This document shows positions 1-5,279 of a stretch of 5,279 nucleotides of DNA, one piece after another. Both the position numbers and the translations under genes were made by a program. Source of the DNA: Planctomycetaceae bacterium (GTDB taxonomy: Bacteria; Planctomycetota; Planctomycetia; Planctomycetales; Planctomycetaceae); contig JAESQE010000221.1 in NCBI GenBank assembly GCA_016765335.1, positions 1,106 through 6,384 on the forward strand. The letters are read 5' to 3'. Positions within the stretch are counted from its first letter, which is position 1; every line of letters begins with the position of its first letter. The notes below the pieces were generated by a model. The model ran no database searches, had not been told where the DNA came from, and saw only the letters and a list, made by a program, of their open reading frames with translations.

Positions 1-1
1 A

Positions 2-3000
2 GCGTATGCGTGTAGCGTTTGCTCTCCAACACGAGTGAGTTTGATGACAGGGTTGAACGCAGCTCGTCATCGTGTGACCAACTGGACATTGAAAAAGAAC
101 GCGAGTAATGATCGTCGGCATAAAACACTCGAATTTCCTCAATGGAATGTCAATGGTTTGAGTCCGGATGCCGGGATCGAGCGAACTGTGCATGCGAAAG
201 CTCTGCCTGCCTATTTAAGTGATGCTGGTTATCGAACGATTCATGCGGGAAAAGCTCACTTTGGAGCAATAGGCACGCCGGGAGAAAATCCGCTCAATGT
301 TGGTTTTGATGTTAACATTGGTGGGCATGCAGCCGGTGGTCCCGGGAGTTTTCTGGGCACACAAAATTTTAGTGCGAAGTGGCGAAAAGGAGACTCCGTT
401 TGGAATGTACCCGGGCTTGAAAAATATCATGGTCAAGATGTTTTCCTGACAGAAGCCCTGACGATCGAAGCGAACCTGGCAGTGGATCAGGCTGTTGAAG
501 ATGAGAAGCCGTTTTTCTTGTATATGTCGCATTATGCAGTGCATGTGCCTTATGCTCAAGATAGCCGATTCTATCAGAAATATGTTGATGCGGGGCTGAA
601 CGAAACCGAAGCGATGTACGCTGCAATGGTTGAAGGGATGGATAAATCGCTGGGTGATATTCTTGATAATGTGGAGCGGCATGGACTTAGCGATGATACG
701 ATTGTGTTGTTCATGTCGGACAATGGCGGACTGAGTGCGCACGGTCGTGGCGGGAAACCGAATACGCATAACAAGCCGTTGTCTAGTGGGAAAGGTTCCG
801 CCCATGAAGGCGGAGTTCGGGTGCCTATGATTGTGCATTGGCCTGGCGTCACCGAGGCCAATTCAACCTGCCTGCAACCTGTGATTATCGAAGACTTCTT
901 CCCCACAATTCTGGAAATAGCTGGCGTTGAAAATCCTCAACAAATTGGTGGGGTTATAGATGGTCAAAGTTTTGTGCCTTTATTGCAAGGGGAGCATGAT
1001 CAAAGTCGTGTAGACCGTGCGTTGTACTGGCACTTTCCGAATCACTGGGGGCCAAAAGGGCCTGGGATCGGTCCATCAAGTTGTGTTCGACGCGGCGACT
1101 GGAAGCTGATCTACTATTACGAATCGAATCAGTTCGAACTATTTAATATAGTGGATGATATTGGCGAGCAAAATAACTTAGCAGAGAAACATCCGGAAAT
1201 TCGTGATCGACTTACGAAGCAGCTCAGCGAGTATCTTCAAGAAGTCGATGCACAGTTTCCTGTTGATAAGAATTCAGGTCAACCTGTTGTCATCCCCGTC
1301 CAGGCGATAAGCATCAGAGAGGTTCAGACAGATCTTCTGATTGTCGGAGGGACAGAATCTGGCTGGGCAGCTGCAATTCAAGCGGCTCGGCTGGGAGTGG
1401 AATCGATTACCATCGTGCATGATGGTCAGTGGCTCGGTGGGCAATACACCGAACAGGCTTTGGCTTGCGTTGATGAAGACAAGGGGCTGGGCAAAGTCGG
1501 CTGGGGTGTTGATTGGCATCCGATGAAAAGGTCATTTCACCGCTCGGGGTTGTTTAAGGAGTTGATGGATCGCATTGAAACGCTTAACACAAAAAAGTAC
1601 GGATCACCAATGCCTGGAAAACCTTTTCATGGCCCGTCCACGTTTCGTCCAGCCGAGGCACAGGCGGTTTTTCGTGAAATGCTTCAGCCTTATCTCGATT
1701 CTGGTCAGGTGGAATTCATTACGGATCGATATCCAGTTCGAGCAGATGTTGATCGAACTGGCTCTGCGCCCAAACTGACTGGTTTACATTTTTCTCCCAT
1801 TGAAAGCGATCAAGCTGACTTGCATGTGCAGGCAAAATTGACAATCGACGCAACAGATTGGGGTGATGTGATTCAGGTTTCAGGGACAGCGTTCGAGTAT
1901 GGTCCTGATCCTCAATCTCGATACGGTGAAGCGAGTGCTTCGGCTGACCTTTCGGAGAATCCGACGAACGAGATGAATCCGATTACCTGGGCAATGATCG
2001 TTGTGGAATCTGAAGGCGAAACACCGATTGCCAAGCCGAAGAACTTTGATGACCGTAACTACCCCCGCGCCACACGCTATAGCAGGGATGAATTTCGAAA
2101 CTTAAAATGGGATGAAGCCAATCCGGGGCTGGGGGCGATTAACCATTGGCCAGATGCTGGACAGGCTTCGGCTCGCCAACTGAGCGTCTACTCAGTCAGG
2201 CGAATTGTTGATGGATTCACAAGCAAAGATCACAAGACGTCTATTTTGCTTAATTATATGAACGGGCAGGACTATCCCCTGGAACGCTTGCCTCAGCGGG
2301 TTGTCGATGCATTGGAAGCAAGCGAACCTGGTGCATCTGAAAAAAATATTGTTGTGATGACTCGTGCCCAGCGGCAAATTATTTTTGATGATGCCAAGCA
2401 GCATTCGCTGGGTGTGCTTTATCATCTACAGAACTTTGTGCATGATCGAGCGGAGGATAAAACCAACAGCTTCCGTAATTTTCATCTGAGTACCGAATTT
2501 GGTACGCCTGATAATTTACCGCCTAAGCCTTATCTGCGTGAATCATTGCGGCTTAAAGCGATGTATATGATGCGTGAGCAAGATGGTCGCAACCGTGATG
2601 GCAAGACAAAAATACACGCCAAGGAAAGATTTGCTCATGTGATGTATCCAGACGCCTTGTTTGCCTGGCAGTTTCATTATGATTTTCATCGTACCGGGCG
2701 AACCTATTTGCTGGACGAAGGAACAAGCGGTCCGTGGATTGATTTTCATAAGCCGAATAGACATACCAAATTCTCAAGTGATCGGAGTGTTTTTCCGCTT
2801 CGAAGTTTAATCCCCGAGCAAATGGATGGATTGATTGGTGCTCAAGGCAATGTCGGGTACAGCAGCATTGTCAGTGCAGCAGTTCGTTTACATGATCAAC
2901 GAGTTCATATTGGACAAGCAGCAGGGGCAGCTGCAACAATTGCGTTGCGAGAGAATATTAATCCCCGTCAGATGCCTTTTGATTCGAATTATCTCAGTGC

Positions 3001-3916
3001 AATTCGTCATGCTTTATGTGGCGAAGTGCAGGACTCTGTTGCGATGTTGATCTGGCCGTTTCGAGACATCAAGCCGGCTGATGCATCGTTTGTTTCAGTT
3101 AATCGGTTAGCTGCAATTAATGTGTTTTCTCATAAAGACCATGAAGTTGATTTTCGACCAAGTGAAATTGCAGGGTCTGAATGGTGCAAGCATATTGTCA
3201 AACTTTCTAAATTATCGAAGCTGATTCCAAATTCTGTGCAACCACCACAGACAAAAGGGTTAAGTCGTGGCGAATTCTGTGTGCAGTGGTGGAGTACAAT
3301 TCAAGAATTCCCCAACCGTAAGCTCAAAAGAATTTCCCCAACTGATGCAGATGGAGATGGGATTGAAGATCGTGATGATCCGCTGCCTTTTACAGCGGGG
3401 GAAGTTATTCAGTTTGAACTCCGGAAGCTGGGGCCAGGTGATGATGGAATTCCGCGTGTGACTAAAGATGACTCTGCACGGACATTCAATTTCTGTGGAG
3501 CCGGCATCCCAGATGTTCCCGGATTTATTAATGATTACGGTCAGCTGTTTGATTCAACTCGCGGGTTCGGCTGGGGCAGAGATTTGCGTTCTAATTCTCG
3601 CCGACGAAATGCGTTGGATGGTGTGCAGCGAGATACGTTTCTATTCACTCGCGAGAAAGATCAGTGGGAGTGTCAAATTGAAAACGGTCAGTATCGAATC
3701 ACAATTTGTATTGGAGATTCCGGGCACGAACAGCTCCATCAAAATGTTTCGATTGAGGGAACAGTTTTAATGGATGATGTTTCGACTGCAAGCGGACAAT
3801 TTGCTGAAGCCTCAGTTGATGTCACAGTCACTGATAATCGTTTAACATTGGATATTGGCTCTGGAAATTCCCCAGGAAATACTTGTGTGAATTGGCTGCG
3901 TATTGAGAAGCGTTGA
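2..3916 (+). CDS. Sulfatase / FAD-dependent oxidoreductase fusion with C-terminal CBM-like domain (5' partial)
   Basis: The frame is open from the left edge to TGA at 3914-3916; residues are numbered from the codon at 2-4. Sulfatase part, about residues 1-433: formylglycine motif CSPTR (Cys 7), GKAHFG (Lys 84), HYAVHVP (His 177, His 181), metal-ligand SDNGG (Asp 240, Asn 241) and GKGSAHEGGVRVP (Lys 264), ending with a typical ELFN...AQFP tail. Missing are the N-terminal signal peptide and the first metal-binding Asp pair, which should lie upstream. FAD_oxidored part, about 444-1000: Rossmann motif LLIVGGTESG, WLGGQYT, DATDWGD (from 616), VFPLRSLIPE (from 930) and GQAAGAAA (from 971). Then come an SLH-like segment (about 1018-1055), the calcium-type loop DADGDGIEDRDD (1115-1126) and a beta-rich domain (about 1162-1304) resembling malectin/CBM-like modules. 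The sulfatase should hydrolyse sulfate esters, probably on glycans, outside the cytoplasm. The oxidoreductase substrate is unknown. The GTG at 35 follows the catalytic motif and is not the start. Family calls are sure; substrate and reason for the fusion are not. Confidence 0.9.
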   Translation, partial: AYACSVCSPTRVSLMTGLNAARHRVTNWTLKKNASNDRRHKTLEFPQWNVNGLSPDAGIERTVHAKALPAYLSDAGYRTIHAGKAHFGAIGTPGENPLNVGFDVNIGGHAAGGPGSFLGTQNFSAKWRKGDSVWNVPGLEKYHGQDVFLTEALTIEANLAVDQAVEDEKPFFLYMSHYAVHVPYAQDSRFYQKYVDAGLNETEAMYAAMVEGMDKSLGDILDNVERHGLSDDTIVLFMSDNGGLSAHGRGGKPNTHNKPLSSGKGSAHEGGVRVPMIVHWPGVTEANSTCLQPVIIEDFFPTILEIAGVENPQQIGGVIDGQSFVPLLQGEHDQSRVDRALYWHFPNHWGPKGPGIGPSSCVRRGDWKLIYYYESNQFELFNIVDDIGEQNNLAEKHPEIRDRLTKQLSEYLQEVDAQFPVDKNSGQPVVIPVQAISIREVQTDLLIVGGTESGWAAAIQAARLGVESITIVHDGQWLGGQYTEQALACVDEDKGLGKVGWGVDWHPMKRSFHRSGLFKELMDRIETLNTKKYGSPMPGKPFHGPSTFRPAEAQAVFREMLQPYLDSGQVEFITDRYPVRADVDRTGSAPKLTGLHFSPIESDQADLHVQAKLTIDATDWGDVIQVSGTAFEYGPDPQSRYGEASASADLSENPTNEMNPITWAMIVVESEGETPIAKPKNFDDRNYPRATRYSRDEFRNLKWDEANPGLGAINHWPDAGQASARQLSVYSVRRIVDGFTSKDHKTSILLNYMNGQDYPLERLPQRVVDALEASEPGASEKNIVVMTRAQRQIIFDDAKQHSLGVLYHLQNFVHDRAEDKTNSFRNFHLSTEFGTPDNLPPKPYLRESLRLKAMYMMREQDGRNRDGKTKIHAKERFAHVMYPDALFAWQFHYDFHRTGRTYLLDEGTSGPWIDFHKPNRHTKFSSDRSVFPLRSLIPEQMDGLIGAQGNVGYSSIVSAAVRLHDQRVHIGQAAGAAATIALRENINPRQMPFDSNYLSAIRHALCGEVQDSVAMLIWPFRDIKPADASFVSVNRLAAINVFSHKDHEVDFRPSEIAGSEWCKHIVKLSKLSKLIPNSVQPPQTKGLSRGEFCVQWWSTIQEFPNRKLKRISPTDADGDGIEDRDDPLPFTAGEVIQFELRKLGPGDDGIPRVTKDDSARTFNFCGAGIPDVPGFINDYGQLFDSTRGFGWGRDLRSNSRRRNALDGVQRDTFLFTREKDQWECQIENGQYRITICIGDSGHEQLHQNVSIEGTVLMDDVSTASGQFAEASVDVTVTDNRLTLDIGSGNSPGNTCVNWLRIEKR
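20..52 (+). other. Sulfatase formylglycine (FGly) maturation motif
   Basis: In the frame of the long gene, codons 20-52 read C-S-P-T-R-V-S-L-M-T-G. This fits the sulfatase signature C-x-P-S/T-R-x-x-x-x-T-G. The cysteine codon TGC at 20-22 would be oxidised to C-alpha-formylglycine by a formylglycine-generating enzyme, giving the nucleophile for sulfate ester hydrolysis. It is the Cys type, not the Ser type. The motif normally lies some 50 residues after the signal peptide, so roughly 70-90 codons of the gene are likely missing to the left (inference). Confidence 0.93.
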
Positions 3917-4008
3917 ATGCTTGGTTAATCGAAATTTCAGTAGTAGCCTGCATGCTGTTAAATGGCTTAACTATTTTGGAATATGATTTCCTGATGTCTC
4001 ACCCGGCA

Positions 4009-4028
4009 TACCTGGAATCAAACAGGTA
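4009..4028. other. Small stem-loop downstream of the fusion gene
   Basis: TACCTG (4009-4014) and CAGGTA (4023-4028) form a perfect 6-bp stem around an 8-nt loop, about 90 nt after the stop of the fusion gene. The following bases are A-rich rather than a T-run, so it is a poor rho-independent terminator. It may instead stabilise the 3' end or simply be part of the flanking repeat material. Confidence 0.3.
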
Positions 4029-4040
4029 GAAGTATAATAA

Positions 4041-4173
4041 ACCACGGAGACACAGAGGCCGCGGAGAAAACTTAGACGATTATTCTTCATCGCAGAATAA
4101 GACGGTATCTCTTTTGGGTTTACTGACTGTCTGACAGATTGTTTTAACTCGGTGTTCTCTGCGTCTCCGTGGT
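4041..4173. repeat. MITE-like inverted repeat with CCACGGAGACAC-type arms
   Basis: The left arm ACCACGGAGACACAGAG (4041-4057) matches the reverse complement of 4157-4173 at 16 of 17 positions, giving a 133-bp element with inverted ends. The left arm continues with a second GGAGAA-like block (4063-4068), echoed by TTCTC before the right arm. The interior is AT-rich and contains a perfect 7-bp stem, TTATTCT/AGAATAA (4080-4100, 7-nt loop). From memory, CCACGGAGACACNGAG sequences are widely scattered in intergenic DNA of planctomycetes and several other phyla, where they yield spurious ORFs with HHGDAENTE- or LRGLCVSVV-like translations; both strings appear here on the minus strand. No transposase or target-site duplication is evident. 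Confidence 0.75.
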
Positions 4174-4260
4174 GAAATTTATCTGCCCGTTTCTCACTTG
4201 TTCCCGATTGGTATTCTGGAAGACAACGTTTCCATCCAGGTGGATCGCTGGGCATAATTT

Positions 4261-4278
4261 GGTACGCAATAGCGTACC
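4261..4278. repeat. Short perfect palindrome (REP-like hairpin)
   Basis: GGTACGC (4261-4267) and GCGTACC (4272-4278) form a perfect 7-bp stem with the loop AATA. On the minus strand, with flanks, it reads TGTAGGGTACGCTATTGCG and onward. This resembles the class of short GTAGGGT(G/A)CG-type palindromes that recur between genes in many bacteria. Being a dispersed repeat is inference, because only one copy is in the window. No T-run follows on either strand, so it is not a clear terminator. Confidence 0.5.
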
Positions 4279-4397
4279 CTACATGATTGTAGTATTCAGT
4301 TGCATGATTGGACTGGATTGTCTGGTTGCGTTTGCATTGTTATTTGTGCTGTGTTTGATGGACGTTCTTTGGTCAACAGATTACAATTAAACAGAGT

Positions 4398-4427
4398 TTG
4401 ATCTGATGTCGAAAGAAAAAATCTAAT
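4398..4427 (+). promoter_or_regulatory. Candidate sigma70-like promoter for the beta-propeller gene
   Basis: TTGATC (4398-4403) matches 4 of 6 bases of the -35 consensus and TCTAAT (4422-4427) matches 5 of 6 of the -10, with an 18-nt spacer. The segment is AT-rich and lies downstream of the repeats, which suits a separate promoter for the gene at 4546. It would leave a leader of roughly 110 nt carrying two hairpins. Such matches arise easily in AT-rich DNA, and planctomycete promoters are poorly defined, so this is weak support. Confidence 0.2.
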
Positions 4428-4466
4428 ACCAATCTCAATTAATACTTGCGTGAAGCGATCATTCGT

Positions 4467-4487
4467 GGCCTTGTACTGACAAGGGCC
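4467..4487 (+). promoter_or_regulatory. Leader stem-loop upstream of the beta-propeller gene
   Basis: GGCCTTGT (4467-4474) pairs with ACAAGG(G)CC (4479-4487) around the loop ACTG, an 8-bp stem with one bulged G. It lies about 60 nt before the ATG at 4546. No T-run follows. It could be an operator-like dyad, an RNA structure in the 5' leader, or incidental. Confidence 0.35.
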
Positions 4488-4512
4488 TGGGGATCATGCA
4501 ACGCGCGAACAA

Positions 4513-4536
4513 ATACGCGGATGCGTATAAGGTAGG
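4513..4536 (+). promoter_or_regulatory. Hairpin abutting a purine-rich ribosome-binding site
   Basis: ATACGC (4513-4518) and GCGTAT (4523-4528) form a perfect 6-bp stem with loop GGAT. It is followed at once by AAGGTAGG (4529-4536), the only Shine-Dalgarno-like run near the start, 9 nt before the ATG at 4546. The match to GGAGG is imperfect. A hairpin touching the ribosome-binding site could influence translation initiation, but no alternative pairing that hides the site is seen. The in-frame TAA at 4528-4530 bars any start further upstream. Confidence 0.4.
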
Positions 4537-4545
4537 CACACTAAG

Positions 4546-5279
4546 ATGAAACAAAGTTTCTTCGTATTGATAGCTGTTCTGTTTTTGATTCCGGATTGCC
4601 GAAAGATGCAAGCGGCTGATTGGCCGATGTATCGGGGCGACGCTTCTCGTAGTGGTTTCACTGAAGAGCAGATTCCGAATCAGTTCAGTTTGCGCTGGGT
4701 TCATAAGGCACAGAATCCGCCACAGCCTGCTTGGTTTATGTCGCAGCGAATGGAATTTGATACGGTTTTTGAGCCGATCATTATGGGCGAAACCGTTTAC
4801 TGGGGTAGCTCGGTGGATGATCAGGTATATGCAGTCGATATGAAAACCGGCAAAGTGAAATGGACATTCTTCACCGAAGCTCCAATTCGTTTTGCTCCTG
4901 CGGGTTGGAATGATCGTCTGTTTGTAGTCAGTGACGATGGTTGGTTGTATGCCATTTCTGCTGAGTCGGGGAAGTTGCTTTGGAAACATCGCGGTGGCCC
5001 CAATGATCGAAAAGTGATGGGGAATGACCGCTTGATTTCTCGTTGGCCCGCGCGTGGCGGAGCTGTTGTGTTTGATGATACGGTCTACTTTGCAGCTGGA
5101 GTATGGCAAAGTGATGGCGTGTTTATTCATGCACTCGATGCGGAAACGGGCAAGCCGAAGTGGTCGAATCTGAAAAGTGGCGGGTTGGAAATGGCTCAGC
5201 CCCATGGCGGGGCGAATGCAAAAAGTGGCGTCTCTGCACAAGGGTATTTGTTAGCAGATAAGGACCAGCTTTATGTCCC
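4546..5279 (+). CDS. Secreted PQQ-like (BamB-like) beta-propeller protein (3' partial)
   Basis: ATG at 4546 opens a frame that stays open for 244 codons and runs off the right edge. It is the first Met after an in-frame TAA at 4528-4530 and has AAGGTAGG upstream. Residues 1-24 form a signal peptide: MKQ, then a hydrophobic run FFVLIAVLFLIP, with likely cleavage around MQA/AD. The mature start, DWPMYRGDASRSGFT, is typical of PQQ-like repeat proteins of planctomycetes and relatives. At least three blades end in the classic pattern: YAVDMKTGKVKW (residues 95-106), YAISAESGKLLW (135-146) and HALDAETGKPKW (195-206). PHGGANAKSGVSAQGY follows, which I associate with the same family. No heme-binding CxxCH is visible in the part present, so a quinoprotein dehydrogenase is not supported. 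The protein is probably periplasmic or surface-exposed, with unknown ligand or substrate. The family call is firm; function is open. Confidence 0.9.
   Translation, partial: MKQSFFVLIAVLFLIPDCRKMQAADWPMYRGDASRSGFTEEQIPNQFSLRWVHKAQNPPQPAWFMSQRMEFDTVFEPIIMGETVYWGSSVDDQVYAVDMKTGKVKWTFFTEAPIRFAPAGWNDRLFVVSDDGWLYAISAESGKLLWKHRGGPNDRKVMGNDRLISRWPARGGAVVFDDTVYFAAGVWQSDGVFIHALDAETGKPKWSNLKSGGLEMAQPHGGANAKSGVSAQGYLLADKDQLYV

Larger units (their letters stand above)
3917..4545. other. Intergenic region with dispersed-repeat material, no convincing gene
   Basis: This 629-nt gap separates the two genes. It holds the inverted-repeat element at 4041-4173, the palindrome at 4261-4278 and the leader hairpins at 4467-4528. 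Right after the first gene there are only weak stems: GTTAA/TTAAC at 3957-3971 and TACCTG/CAGGTA at 4009-4028. Neither is followed by a T-run, so no standard intrinsic terminator is visible. A 7-bp inverted match, ACCTGGA at 4010-4016 and TCCAGGT at 4235-4241, flanks the repeat element and might mark a larger mobile unit, but it could be chance. Open frames here are short, lack ribosome-binding sites and run through the repeats. Confidence 0.7.

Noticed and set aside
215..838. A 207-codon open frame on the minus strand
   Set aside because: It is antisense to conserved sulfatase motifs (GKAHFG, HYAVHVP, SDNGG), and its translation is His/Arg/Ile-rich without recognisable features.
3957..3971. 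GTTAA/TTAAC stem after the fusion gene as a terminator
   Set aside because: The stem is only 5 bp, AT-rich and not followed by a T-run.
4033..4038. Perfect TATAAT hexamer before the repeat
   Set aside because: No -35-like hexamer lies 16-18 nt upstream and no TG extension is present; the next gene is over 500 nt away.
4127..4137. CTGTC-T-GACAG dyad inside the repeat element
   Set aside because: A 1-nt spacer cannot form a hairpin loop with all pairs intact; as a short dyad it is expected by chance.
3971..4255. A 94-codon minus-strand open frame in the intergenic gap
   Set aside because: It reads straight through both arms of the inverted repeat and gives the HHGDAENTE and LRGLCVSVV strings typical of spurious translations of this repeat.
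4169..4282. N-terminal part of a plus-strand open frame starting in the repeat arm
   Set aside because: The start lies inside the right repeat arm, has no ribosome-binding site and the translation crosses the palindrome; only the later hydrophobic part is worth a note.
4560..4602. Lipoprotein signal at the Cys in the beta-propeller leader (LIPDC)
   Set aside because: The residue before Cys is Asp and there is no small residue as required by a lipobox; a signal peptidase I site after MQA fits better.
4459..5241. A 260-codon open frame on the minus strand
   Set aside because: It lies antisense to the clearly recognisable beta-propeller gene; its translation has no domain pattern and runs through the leader hairpins. 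It is a shadow of the plus-strand gene.

Overview
The window looks like planctomycete DNA of moderate GC content, probably from a marine or polysaccharide-degrading lineage. This is inferred from gene content: a formylglycine-type sulfatase, an FAD_oxidored-family domain with a calcium-loop and carbohydrate-binding-like tail, and a secreted PQQ-like beta-propeller protein starting with a WPMYRGDASRSG-type motif. No rRNA or other taxonomic marker is present. Both genes lie on the plus strand and both are cut by the window edges.

Bases 2-3916 hold one very long open frame that runs off the left edge. The formylglycine motif CSPTR is encoded at 20-34, so the GTG at 35 is not the start; the true start lies upstream. 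The visible 1304 residues comprise a nearly complete sulfatase (to about 1300), an FAD-binding oxidoreductase (about 1330-3000), an SLH-like helical segment (about 3041-3170), an acidic calcium-type loop (3344-3379) and a C-terminal malectin/CBM-like beta domain (about 3485-3913). The sulfatase-to-oxidoreductase join falls where a free-standing sulfatase would normally end, and no ATG, GTG or TTG codon occurs in frame across the join. This fusion is the most notable item in the window.

Bases 3917-4545 (629 nt) carry no convincing gene. They contain a MITE-like inverted repeat (4041-4173) with arms of the form ACCACGGAGACACAGAG, a second short palindrome GGTACGC-AATA-GCGTACC (4261-4278), and two hairpins just upstream of the next gene.

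From 4546 to the right edge is the first 244 codons of a secreted PQQ-like (BamB-like) beta-propeller protein. The large repeat-bearing gap suggests it is transcribed separately from the fusion gene. A shared role in the breakdown of sulfated glycans is plausible from the first gene but is only inference; the second gene has no assignable substrate.
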